Source: Mycteria americana
Lineage: Eukaryota > Chordata > Aves > Ciconiiformes > Ciconiidae
Reading direction: 5' to 3'
Assembly (NCBI RefSeq): GCF_035582795.1
Contig: NC_134370.1
Location: 39,295,501-39,359,500, forward strand
Length of the DNA: 64,000 bases
Numbering within the stretch: the stretch's first letter is position 1; every line of letters starts with the position of its first letter. The position numbers and the translations under genes are program-made. Positions 51,174 to 61,495 of the stretch are shown here, one piece after another. Under the pieces are notes generated by a model. The model did no database searches. It saw only the letters and a list, made by a program, of their open reading frames with translations, and had not been told where the DNA came from.

Positions 51174-54100
51174 GTAAGTTCTCATCTGATTCTTGTGTAC
51201 AGTGAGAAGACCAGAGTTTGGCACTCTTGTGTCTGCTGTCACAAGGAGCCCTACCTGAACCTAACCCAGGGGTTAATCTTTTAACAGTTCAGCAATAATA
51301 TAGTAATGCTGTGTGAGCTCTGTAAATGACAACAGTCAAAATCTCTCCACTCCCTTCACCACTGATAAGAACTGGTTCTCTCAGGCTGAAGGTCTGTTAA
51401 TGAATGCCTATGCTTGCTGACCTAGCTAAAGATCTCTTAAAATACGAGGCAGACTTGAAGTGATGCTGCTCACCTCATATTAAATACTACTTCAGTCTGA
51501 AAGAAGCATATCCTGATGCCCTTTTTCCAATGATTGCTTTTCCTAGCTCAGGCCCAGGCCTGCTGGACCCTAAGACTTCAGCTTGGTCTTTACCCCTCAC
51601 GTCAGTGTGACAGGTAGAACATACCCTGCAGTGATGCATGTAGCCTGATGGGAAGTGTATTCAACATCTGAAGTGCTCAGTAGCCTTGCCAAACAGGACT
51701 TGGAGCCATCCGGATTGGGGGGATAGAAGGGAAGATCAAGGTTTCCTACACACAAATGATCATGTCTATAAAGCAGACTTCTTGGATTAAGAGACTGGGT
51801 TACGGATCTTCTCGGATGTCTAAGACTTGAGGCTACTTGTGTGGTAGTAAGAATTGCAGTATTTTCTGTCACATGGCACCTTCGCTAAAGGCTCAGCTGT
51901 CGAAAACTCTAGAAGCATTTGGAATACCTAAAATCTGTACTGTCCTTACAGCCCCCCTGCTCTGTGCAAAATAAATGCGTCCAAATAAGCGTAACACAGG
52001 TAATCTCAACATGACCTTGAATTCATCTTCCCAATTCTTTTCTCACTGCAGATACTTAAATGAGCTGAAGGAAGATGATAGCCTTTGTAGACAAGCCCAG
52101 ACCTCAGGAACTTTCTACCTCTTTCACAATCTCTCTCCCTTCCTGCAGAAAGTTGGGAAGAAATATTTGGTACCACAGCTCAGTGCAGCAGGTAAGCAGG
52201 TGTCCGGAAAGAAACGCCTCCTGGATGACACAGCTGAAATGATACGGAATCATTTGCAATACGCAACCCCTTACATGGGGGTTGAAAATCTATCAAGCTG
52301 TGCAGGAACATTCTGCTATATGTAGCACGCTATTTGTTAACAACCAAAGACTATTTAGAGTTAAAACCTTGGCATGCAGACACAAGCTTATGCTCTTCAC
52401 ACACATGTGGTATCAACAGATACCTGATCTGTTTTGAGATGATAATTTTGAAACATTTGGGACCATGCCTTTTGAAGAGGAAGGGCTGGCAGGAAAACAA
52501 GCAAGGTCTACCTGACAAAGGTTATTTGGCGTAACGCAGGAAAAGTTTTCTTTGAGAGAAAGGTATTGGCTGGTGTAGGACAGAAACAGAACAGACAGCT
52601 GCTCCCCAAGCATTACGACATTTGCATATTTAGCTTGACATGGTCAAAACTTCCAACAGCTAGGAGGAAAGCCAGACTTTTGGTCTCCATCTGGGTGGGA
52701 CCACTTGTCTGGTCCCCTCTCTCACATGAGCACCCTGCCTTGAGCCAAGATTGCATGTGCCTTGAAGATCCAGACAGAGCATCATGGTTGTATGAATTTG
52801 CTTTCATCACAGCTTTTTCTTCCCCTTTCCCCTGCTGTTTAGAGATGAAAAGGATCCTGGAGAAATTCAGAGAGACTGAACAGTGGATAGAGAAGTCGGT
52901 GCTGATCGGTTGTTCAGACAAGCACGTACCACACTTTGCCCTGGATTTAGGTTGGGATGACTCCTCGTCCATTTGTGTCAGCATCACATTTGATGCACTG
53001 AGATGAAGATGCTGCCTAGGCAGCATCTCTAGTCCTTATTGGGTGAATATTTACTGCCAAAGAGGACTCGGTTGAGTCTCTGTAGGAGCTGTTGTGAGCG
53101 TGGCAGGTCAAAGCCACAGAACTGCACAGCTGTTCCTGTGTTAGTAAAGGTGGGCTGTTGGCAGGTCACTTAACATTTGGGAATATTACCACTGGTGTGA
53201 TGTCACTTCCATGGGAACTTCCAGAAATTGTATACCGGAACAATGAAGGGCGTAAAGTTGGGATAACAACTGCAATTTATGAGATCAAAGATTTGTTGTT
53301 GTTGTTTTAAACAGGAGCCTTGGAGAAATCAGTCATTGAGTCTGAACTCAAGGGATTGTTTACTGACTTACGAAAGGCTCTCTTCATAGTGGATGAGAAA
53401 GATTCTCCTTTGTTGGCTTCGGTATTGTACAGGATTTTTTGCTTTAAGAAGTTGCAATTTCATCAACCCTTCTCCTTGTCCCCCATACTGTTTTATGATT
53501 TAATACATATTGTGGAAGTACCTACTGTACACTTTCAGTGACCTAGTGCAAACACACTATAAATTACAGCAGTTTTCCCAAATTTGCGATCCCAAAAGCA
53601 AGCCACAACGGAAAGAGAAACAGACAAGTGGCTTAAAAATGACCGCAGTAATTAGCCACTTAGCATCAACCTGCTTTACGTCCAGTGTGAAACATACTGA
53701 TCTTATCAGGAGCCACAGCAATCCCAGTTCGTCCTCAGCTTAACAACTGTCAGGCACTAGTTTTCCATAATCTTCTAGGCAAACTGAATTTCATGAACAA
53801 ACTTACAAATCTTCTCTCAGAGCTGCTCTTTTAGAACTACTCACTTATAAGCTGTTCCTCTGCAGATGCCGTATGTTTGGAAGTCCTAAGAAAAGACCTA
53901 TGTGTGAAAATCGGCTGTCCTGACCCATAAGTAGAAATAGCCCATGTTTTTTCCTGCTTTTTAATGTTTGTGGTGCTTGGGCTATTATTTTTCAAGAAGG
54001 TATTCAGGGTTGGAGACTCCTTAGAGTAGTTCATTTCCCATTACTACTGCCATTATATCCCAATAAAGAACAACTCTTCCCCACCTCCCCCAAACATGCC

Positions 54101-56395
54101 CAAATTTGGATACTAAAGCAAGAAGCATGAAACATCGATTGCAGAATCTGCCATTTTTCAAAGCAGTGCCCGTACTTAATTTACCTTTCTGAGGCTTCCA
54201 AACATAATCAGAGTTTATCCACATGACTGCATGCTGGGGAGAAGACAGCAAAGTATCATTCAGGGAGACAGCTCTGAATCATCTCTTTGCCCCAGGTATA
54301 AATAAGATTTGTCTTTCTCTCTTGGTGTTTGCAGGCCCAGTCCCTTCTCCGGTGGCACGATTCTCACCAGTACTGTAGCAAAACTGGGCAGCCCACTCAG
54401 AAAAACGTAGCTGGCAGCAAGCGTGTCTGCCATGCCAGTGGAATAACTTACTACCCACAGGTGAGCACTTGAACCGCAAAGGTAAGCAACACAGGGCCTC
54501 CGTGGCGACAAGCCAATGCTGCTGGGTTGCATGGAGGGGGACCCGTAAGAGGCGGCAGGAGTGCTTTGCACATAGCTCAGTACTTTTTCTTCATTGTTCA
54601 TCCGGTGACCCCCAGCCAGCTAGGAAAAGCAACAATTTGCACTTACTCGTTTGGTCTTAACTCCCTGCTTTGCTTTTTGATGCATTTGCTAGATGTCTCC
54701 AGTGGTTATCACCCTGGTGTCTGATGGGAGCCGGTGCCTCCTTGCACGACAGCCCTCATTTCCCCAGGGGATGTACACCGCTCTGTCAGGCTTCTGTGAC
54801 GTGGGTAAGGTGGTCTCTGATCCAGCGTGGTGGCCTCGGACGTGCAGGGCGTGGGGGCAGAACAATGGGACATCAAGCAAATGCTTGTTCACAGAGGAGG
54901 ATGGAAACATAGGTCATATCAGAGAAAAACATACTGGATCTAAGTAGATTGGTGTTGCCATTCAGACAGAATTTCAAAATAGCTGTATGTGTCTGAAAAG
55001 AATGGGAATTATGTGTGTATATCAGTTGCTCTACTCCCTGATGGTAAATACAAGTATAAGACTCCCCAGGTTAGAACCCCGGATACTTTTTTAGTCCGTT
55101 TTGTGTCTAGTGCAGTCTAGCTCAGAAGAAAAACTACAGACCTCTTGTTACAGGAGGGAAAATGGCTTAAAGAGGGAAATGATGAAGAGAGGCAGCATTG
55201 TTCTGTCCACCAGCTGTATACAGACAAACCCGAAAATGTCTCTGAATGCCTCTGTTTAAGGGAGGTAAACATTGTTGACAAATTTAATTGAGCATCCTGC
55301 TGACAAGTGTTTCCAGGTCAGCACAGTCGGAGCTCCTGTGTGTGCGTGAGCAGTCAGGGCTGGAACACCTCAGAAATTAGTGTGCCTACATTTTCTTTGC
55401 CACGGTTTGCTGCCCTGAGGCCAGGCCGTCCTTACCTAACTTTGGTTGCTTCTAGGTGAAAACGTGGAGGAGGCAGTCCGGCGAGAGGTGGCAGAAGAGG
55501 TGGGCCTGGAGGTGGAGTCACTCTGGTACTCAGCTTCTCAGCATTGGCCCTTTCCCAGCAGCTGCTTAATGATAGCTTGTCACACGTTGGTGAGAGCACA
55601 GCAGGCTGAGGTGAGCAGACTCAGGTTCCCCTGAGGCATTTCACTGCCCGCCTTGCGTAGCAAAATCTCTTTCAGTCCACAGACTTTAGTCTGGAGAGCA
55701 TCAGATCCTCTCTAACTGCAGTTTTCCATCAGCTTTCTCTACAACTGAAGAACAAACTTAAAAATAATCGTATCTTCTGTTGCAATGTGCCAGATTTTGC
55801 ACAGGTCACTGTATATACACAAGCCCAAAGCCCAACACCCCTATGTTTTTTCCTCTGAACTTTGTAGAGGAGGTACTCTCCAGTATTAATATCATATTTG
55901 CCATAGAACATGCAGATTCTCTCATGTTAATTACTGTGCTCCGCCACTGGTACTTTGCAAGCCAGTGCCATGGTGGAATAGGGCTACCTGATTTGTGGCT
56001 TCCCTACAGAAACCAAGACAACAAAGCACTGGTTGATAGTAATGTCCTTTCCTGTATTGGCATCAGCACTTAATTCAGGCATGGATAAAGCACTCTGGGC
56101 ATTCTGGCATAGGATCTTTGTGAGTGCAAGAACAAGCCAAGTACCACTGCCCACATTTAAATCTGATTTAAGGAACTGGTACTCTCTCAATTCTTTCCAG
56201 ATCAGTGTGAACAGCCTGGAACTAGAGGAAGCCCGTTGGTTTGGCCTGGAGGAAATTGTGGAGGGTCTTAAGAGAAAGCCCAGATCTTCAAAGCAAGACG
56301 ATGGTAGTTTTTTACCCTGGTTCCCTCCCAAACAGGCCGTTGCTCACCAGCTGATTTGTGAGTGGGTTAAGCAGCAAACTTCCCAGCCAGCTTAG
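51091..56395 (+). CDS. NUDT13: Nudix hydrolase NUDT13 (mitochondrial NAD(P)H pyrophosphatase-like), complete coding region
   Basis: Eight coding exons read rightward and align along their length with human NUDT13 (352 residues); the model here gives 341-351 residues depending on one donor. The start [20 protein letters not shown] has several Arg and no acidic residue, as in a mitochondrial presequence. Next come the N-terminal NADH-pyrophosphatase-like region, a reduced zinc-ribbon-like segment ending YYPQ, and the Nudix fold. The Nudix box G-x5-E-x7-REVAEEVGL is complete, and SQHWPFPSS further on matches the NADH diphosphatase signature. The family cleaves NADH/NADPH to a mononucleotide plus AMP with Mg2+ or Mn2+. 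No stop breaks the frame apart from the ambiguous end of exon 4. Confidence 0.95.
52052..52191 (+). CDS. NUDT13: NUDT13 exon 3
   Basis: This 140-nt exon has acceptor tttctcactgcag and donor GCAG|gtaagc. It encodes [20 protein letters not shown], then [20 protein letters not shown] and PQLSAA. It matches human YLFELKEDDDACKKAQQTG and the following FYLFHSLAPLLQ. Confidence 0.95.
52843..52950 (+). CDS. NUDT13: NUDT13 exon 4, 3' boundary uncertain (52950 or up to 52980)
   Basis: Acceptor cctgctgtttag precedes 52843. The exon encodes [20 protein letters not shown], then [17 protein letters not shown]. The GT at 52951 (TTTAG|gttggg) joins exon 5 in frame. However, the frame continues as [11 protein letters not shown], which resembles human LDSSFSISASL, before a stop at 53004-53006. 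Donors near 52975 (gtgtca) or a GC at 52981 would keep some of it. The donor is therefore undecided. Confidence 0.8.
53315..53421 (+). CDS. NUDT13: NUDT13 exon 5
   Basis: This 107-nt exon has acceptor gttgttttaaacag and donor GCTTCG|gtattg. It encodes [20 protein letters not shown] and [15 protein letters not shown], against human METELKGSFIELRKALFQLN. The acceptor tract is TTG-repeat rich. A second AG three bases downstream offers a NAGNAG-like choice (cag|gag|CC). Confidence 0.88.
54335..54460 (+). CDS. NUDT13: NUDT13 exon 6: reduced zinc-ribbon-like segment
   Basis: This 126-nt, phase-0 exon has acceptor ttggtgtttgcag and donor CCACAG|gtgagc. It encodes [36 protein letters not shown] and ITYYPQ. 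NudC-type NADH pyrophosphatases carry four zinc-binding Cys before YYP; here only two Cys plus a His are visible, as in human NUDT13. Confidence 0.95.
54693..54804 (+). CDS. NUDT13: NUDT13 exon 7: first half of the Nudix domain
   Basis: This 112-nt exon has acceptor atttgctag and donor GTGG|gtaagg. It encodes [20 protein letters not shown] and [17 protein letters not shown]. The first Gly of the Nudix box (GFCDVGE) is here and the rest follows in exon 8, so an intron splits the box. Confidence 0.95.
55456..55610 (+). CDS. NUDT13: NUDT13 exon 8: Nudix box and SQ-WPFP signature
   Basis: This 155-nt exon has acceptor ggttgcttctag and donor GCTGAG|gtgagc. It encodes [20 protein letters not shown], the metal-binding REVAEEVGL helix, then [18 protein letters not shown]. 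The SQxWPFPxS array is characteristic of NADH diphosphatases within the Nudix superfamily. Confidence 0.96.
56201..56395 (+). CDS. NUDT13: NUDT13 exon 9: C-terminus and stop
   Basis: This 195-nt coding end follows acceptor caattctttccag. It encodes [20 protein letters not shown], then [20 protein letters not shown] and [20 protein letters not shown], ending SQPA at TAG (56393-56395). The ending is close to human PPKLAISHQLIKEWVEKQ. Confidence 0.95.
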   Translation: MSVNSLELEEARWFGLEEIVEGLKRKPRSSKQDDGSFLPWFPPKQAVAHQLICEWVKQQTSQPA

Positions 56396-56624
56396 GCATG
56401 ACTTCATCAAGTCTATGATTCTACCAGAACTACAAAAGCTCAATACAAAAGCTTCCGAAGTCACTGAAGGCGAAGTCTGTGTTACAGAGAGGATAGCGCC
56501 AGACTGATGGCAGTCTTACACTCAGATACATAGACCTACAAAGCCATTTCTAAACTGATCATCCTCAGGCAATTCCGTGTACAGTGGATCACCTCTGAGA
56601 TCCCATGACTTGCAGTAAACGTAC

Positions 56625-56630
56625 AATAAA
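56625..56630 (+). terminator. NUDT13: Poly(A) signal of NUDT13
   Basis: AATAAA lies 230 nt after the stop codon. Cleavage would fall near 56645. It is the first canonical hexamer after the stop and gives a short 3' UTR. Confidence 0.75.
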
Positions 56631-56649
56631 ATTCTTAGGCCCAAAGCAT

Positions 56650-59600
56650 CAAACTTAGTGTGACCAGCTGCTGCTGTTGCCCAGCAAGCAACAGAACAGT
56701 GAGCCCCTGGCACCTATGTCCCATTTTCCTCCATTTTATCTGTCTTGGATGGATATCAAACACACAGTTTTTCCAGGAAAAAATAAAGGGACAGTGGTGC
56801 CTTTCAGTGTTCACATTTATATGGATCTGGAAGAACTATAAAAAAAACAGAAAAAAAGCCACTGCCTCTACCTTCTCCCCTTCCTCTGTTTCCCTTCCCA
56901 TTCAATCTTCCAGTTTCATATAAAACATCCTATTTTTCTTGCAAATGTTAAGTGGGCTCCTACTTCGTTGAGATATCTGAGCAACTAAAAATATCTCTAG
57001 AGGCACCATTTTCTCCACGAGTAAGACAGTGTTACTTCCATCCCAAGAAAGAGAGAACAGAGCTATCTGGTGGTAGAGAGTGGAAGAGCAACAAAACCTA
57101 CATAGAAGCATATTAGAAGAACCCAGATAATGCAAAGGTGAGAGGAACTGCTGCAAGAAAAGACTGCACTTCCAACAGAGAAAAATTGTGAAAGGCACAA
57201 TGCCTCTTACCCTATGCCAAAAGTCTGTGGCTTGCCTGGAGAGCTGGTCTCGTTTTACTGATGAAATTGTATAGCTTCTCTGCAGGGAGAGCAACAGAGA
57301 GACATTCTGGGCAAGGAAAGCTTAGTAAAAGAGATGGAAGGATGTTTGATCGGCTGCTGATTCAGGCTGACAGTCCTACTTTGTCAGAGTTCAAATACCA
57401 AGATTGCAAAACCATCAGTACAGATACTTGAAGGGGCAACAGGAATGTATCACTGACTGCCACCATTAGGATTCATTGCAGGTGAAAGACCTTTTGAGCA
57501 ATGGTAAAAATCTGGGGTCATGACACCTGAGCAATAAGTGAAAAAGAAGGCTTTCTCACATCGTTGAGACATGCTTTGTTTCCTCAGGTTAATTTTACTT
57601 TAGGAGGTTGGGAGGGGATTCTTCCAGGCCATGGTGGCATGTGCAAACACCCTTCCCACCCTCACTAACTCTCAGTCAATAAAACCCACGTGTCAGAGCA
57701 TGTCTTTCATGTTTGTGAACTCGATCTGTCAGTCATCCTGGTAGGAATGTACTCTGGTACAGCCAAGGGCATTGCTTCCTCCCCTCCAGCCCAGCCAGAC
57801 ACACCACAGGAGCCCACACACCACTGAACTTAAATGCAACACTCCTGCATCCAGTTTCCTTTGAAACATGTCTTGCTGCATGTCTTCATAGTAGTTCCTC
57901 ATGCTTTCTCTCCCTTCACGCCATTTTAATTCCCCAGCGTTTATCTCTTCCTCTCTCATCTCTGGAATCTGCCATTTTCATTTTCATCCTCATGCCTTTC
58001 TTCCCCTTCTCTGCAGTAGAAGATACTGAAGAGTTAGATACCCGCCAGCAAGATATTCCTCCTTCCTACTTCTCCTTCCTACTTCTCCTTAATGCCTTCC
58101 AAGGCATTAATGCTTTCCAAGGCATTATCCTCCTTAACTGGAATATAAGGAATATATTATATCCTTATAATAAGGAATAATAAGGAATTATTATCTCCTT
58201 AATGCCTTCCAAGGTATTCTATCCTCCTTCCTACTTCCTATCCTCCTTCCTACTTCTTAATGCCTTCCAAGCTCACCCTTATGTAGTTCATTAATGTGCC
58301 CCAAGCTTGCTTCCAGTGTACAACATCCAGCAAGATGTACTTAGTACTTTTTAATATCCACACATGATCTGTTCTCCCAGTGGCAGAAAAAGGACTAAGA
58401 AGTAAAAGGGGCAAAAAGTAGTACATATGAGTGAAAGGAGGAATGGCTGTGTGACTTCTGCAGTAATCTGAGCTTTGTGTGTTTTGTTTTTGTACAAAGA
58501 CATATGCATTTGCAGTGTATGTCTTTGTCAGATCAGATACAGTGTGACCAGATTCAACATCACAGAAAATTCACCTGTGTTTGGGAAACACTGGGTTACT
58601 CTGCTTATTAAATGATGGTTTTTAACATCAACATGCAGGCTCTAACTGTAAACTCTAACTGTTAGTAAGCTCTAACTGAAAGAGAGCAAGTACTGACTGA
58701 CACCAACTCCTTCAGAACTGTCCCTTCTACATTGCTGACACAGACCCATCTTGGTAGGGTGTCCCTTGGGGTGATGTGGGCACCACCAAGATTTTGAGAC
58801 ACAGCATAAGACAGGCTGGTCACAGGAGATGTGATCATTACTGCTGCACCCTTGCTCGATGCTGGTGGGCCAGACACTGCCCAGGCTGAGGCTGCTAGAT
58901 ATCCATAGACTTCAGGACAACTCCAAGAGTGGCAGTCCATCTCATGCTCTGACTATACCAGGCTTTTTCAGATTTATCAGTGACCGCCTGTTATCTACAA
59001 GAAGAAATTTAAGAGGAAAAGCAAAGCTATTTTCTCATTTGTTTGCTTCTGTGACTCACACTTTAAAACACAGTTATAAATGTCTGCATGTTCCTTTTAA
59101 TTATCAATTAAGAAAAAAAAGTCTTTTTAATCTACTCAAATACTTTTTTTTGTAGAGCAAGAAGAACTCCAAAGCAGTATTCCCATCACATCTTTGAAGG
59201 TCCTCAAGTTTTAAACTGTTTTAAAAAAATCCTTAATTCATACCCTTTTGACTTAGGTATGAAGCCATGACGGTGGCCTCTATTCCTGATGTTAAAAAAG
59301 CAGGAATTATTATAGGCAATATACAGCTATGAACAGGACAGAAAAACAAAATGAGAGAGACATTGTTCTCACGTGCATTTGCCTCAGAATTCTGGCTGAA
59401 GCCTGAGTAATGCTCACTGCAGTCAAGACAGAACATGCTCCCTAAAGGCAGGTGACCTGGAAAAAGAAACGGGCAATTCCTGACAGATACTTCTTCAACA
59501 AAACACAGCAGGGCTTTTCCATGTAAAAGATATCAAGCATGCAAAGGGGATGTAGCAACATATTTCTCTCAAAAACACATCCGTTAAATAAATCCTCTTT

Positions 59601-60888
59601 GGGGACAGTTGGCTTGTATAAATCACTGAAACTCCACTGCTTTCAGAGACTGCAAGGGCTTGGGACTTACAGCAAGACCTACCACTGAAAAGCAGTCAGC
59701 CTGTGGCATTACAACCCAGTTGTTTACAAGTATTACCAGTCAGCAGGATACATGGGCAGCTACAAAATAATAACATTCATCTGATTAATTTGAAATAGCT
59801 TTGCGGAGAGCAATGCAGGCAGGTTCAGAGCAGCATTCCACCTACCTACCAAAAGCAGCAGGGCATAAAAGTTATGTTTATCTCAGGTGCCAGCAGAGGA
59901 TTAAATTAACCAAACCACTTGACACAACTTGTCTATGTACAACTGAGGGAGCTTAGAAAAATCTTACCTGGAAATGGTGTGGACTGAGAATATTTGTTTC
60001 ACTTACCACATGCTCTCCCATCACCTTAGGCTGCTCTGCTGCTGCATGGAAAGGTCACATTTTCCTACCCAGAGGGGTACTTATCCATTGTGAATAGCAG
60101 AAAGTCTGACTTCAGCATTACAGGTCAAGGAGGAAGCTCTTACATCAAGAAATTACTTCACCTTAAAACATGCTCTGAGACACGGCAGACACATGCTGAA
60201 TCTAATGTTTAGCCTGAGAGGACATGAGCACTTAATGAAACGCCCTGACAATATGACCGTGTTAAAAGTCATTTTTCAGGTAATCATTTTTCAAGTAACC
60301 ATGAGCAGTTCAACTCTGGCAGCTGCAAGGGACAGGTTGTCAGAACAACTTGTAATTACACAAATACAATTCCTGTGCTTCAGTCTGAAGCACTCCTGAA
60401 ATGAATTCAGCCAGCCCCAGCTTTCAGCTCCCATTTCAAACTTGTTCACTTTTCAACTTAGCAACAGATGGCAAGCAGTTGCGTAAGGGAAAAAATATTG
60501 CCAGATGTCATTCATGCAACAATGCATACACCTGGGAATGACTGAGCACCACCAAACCTACTTCTGTTAAAAAAAAGGACAAGTTGCCAATCTGGAAATG
60601 GTGTGACTTTTTTAAGAGCCATCAGTGGGATTTTGTAGACAATCAGGTGCACTCACTCAGTGATGTCCAGAATCATCATTACATGGAGAAACTGAAGCTG
60701 GCATCATCTGTCACAAACATAAGAAAGATCACAGAGGCAGAAACACAAAGCCTCCCCAGCTGCCTCACAGGGAGAGCAGTATTGGCACAGGAACAGAAAA
60801 TGCTGATACAACATCCTCCACTGGTCCTTGTGCTCAACTGTACGTAGCATCTTTTTATATAGCATTCTCCACAAAACTTCACATCTAA
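56650..60888. other. Region downstream of NUDT13 without a recognised gene
   Basis: ECD, the converging neighbour in human, was looked for on the minus strand and no exon was recognised. The palindromic minisatellite at 58.06-58.27 kb is the main structured element. The 92-residue minus frame at 58662-58940 has no splice context or family resemblance. Confidence 0.5.
58058..58275. repeat. Palindromic minisatellite: aatgccttccaagg units with ccttcctact repeats
   Basis: Four copies of an aatgccttccaagg-type unit occur at 58091, 58109, 58201 and 58259. The first, at 58091-58108, is a perfect inverted repeat (AATGCCTT CC AAGGCATT). Between and around them are ccttcctacttctcc repeats and an AT-rich block of ggaat/ataaggaa units at about 58140-58198 that itself forms inverted repeats. 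The stretch should fold into hairpins. It matches no transposon I recognise. Confidence 0.75.
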
Positions 60889-61495
60889 ACAAATGTCCTG
60901 GTTTTGGCTGGGATAGAGTTAATTTTTCTTCCTAGTAGCTGCGATAGTGCTGTGTTTTGGATTTAGTATAAGAATAATATTGATAGCACACTGATGTTTT
61001 AGTTGGTGCTAAGTAAGGTTTACACTAGTCAAGGACGTTTCAGCTTCCCATGCTCTGCCAGGTGCACAAGAAGCTGGGAGGGGGCACAGGCAAAAAAGTT
61101 GATCCAAACTGGCCAAAGGGCTATTCCATACCATATGGCATCATGCTCAGTATAGAAATGGGGGGGAGTGGGCCAGGGGGCAGCGATCTCTGCTCGGGGA
61201 CTGGCTGGGCATTGGTCAGCAAGCTGTTGCATCACTTGGTTCCCCCCCTGGGTTTTGTGTTTGTCTCTCTCTCTCTCTCTCTCTCTCTCCCCCTCTCTCT
61301 CTCTCGTTGTTTTCCTTTTCATTACAATTTATTATTATTATTTTCTTCCAATGCTTAAACTGTTCTTATCTCAGCCCACAAGTTTTCTTACTTGTGCTTT
61401 TCAGATTCTCTCCCCCATCCCACTGGGAGGGGGGAGAGTGAGCAAGCGGCTGCGTGGTGCTTAGTTGCCGACTGAGGTTAAACCACCGCAACAAA
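60889..61495 (+). mobile_element. Solo LTR of an avian endogenous retrovirus with 5-bp target duplication
   Basis: A 597-bp element (60894-61490) begins TGTCCTGG and ends ACCGCA, giving TG...CA termini. It is flanked on both sides by the same 5 bp, acaaa (60889-60893 and 61491-61495). The text (tggctgggatagagttaatt, then ttccataccatatggcat, then ctgcgtggtgcttagttgcc) matches an LTR type I recall from bird genomes. A 5-bp duplication fits ERVL-like insertions but does not prove the class. No internal retroviral genes lie beside it, so recombination between LTRs probably removed them. An expanded CT microsatellite sits inside. Confidence 0.85.
61265..61306 (+). repeat. (CT)n microsatellite inside the solo LTR
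   Basis: An almost pure CT/TC tract, interrupted by a few C bases, lies in the distal part of the LTR. It is followed by a short ATT repeat at about 61329-61341. Open frames across it are low-complexity artefacts. Confidence 0.85.

Noticed and set aside
52566-53026. 146- and 137-residue frames on opposite strands
   Set aside because: The plus frame merely extends NUDT13 exon 4 back into its intron, and the minus frame is its shadow.
58662-58940. 92-residue minus-strand frame downstream of NUDT13
   Set aside because: No family resemblance, no splice partners and no evident initiation context. It was considered as ECD and not supported.
61029-61464. Several frames of about 100 residues on both strands with Arg-Glu or Leu-Ser repeats
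   Set aside because: They cross the CT microsatellite of the solo LTR. The repeats in the protein only mirror the dinucleotide repeat.
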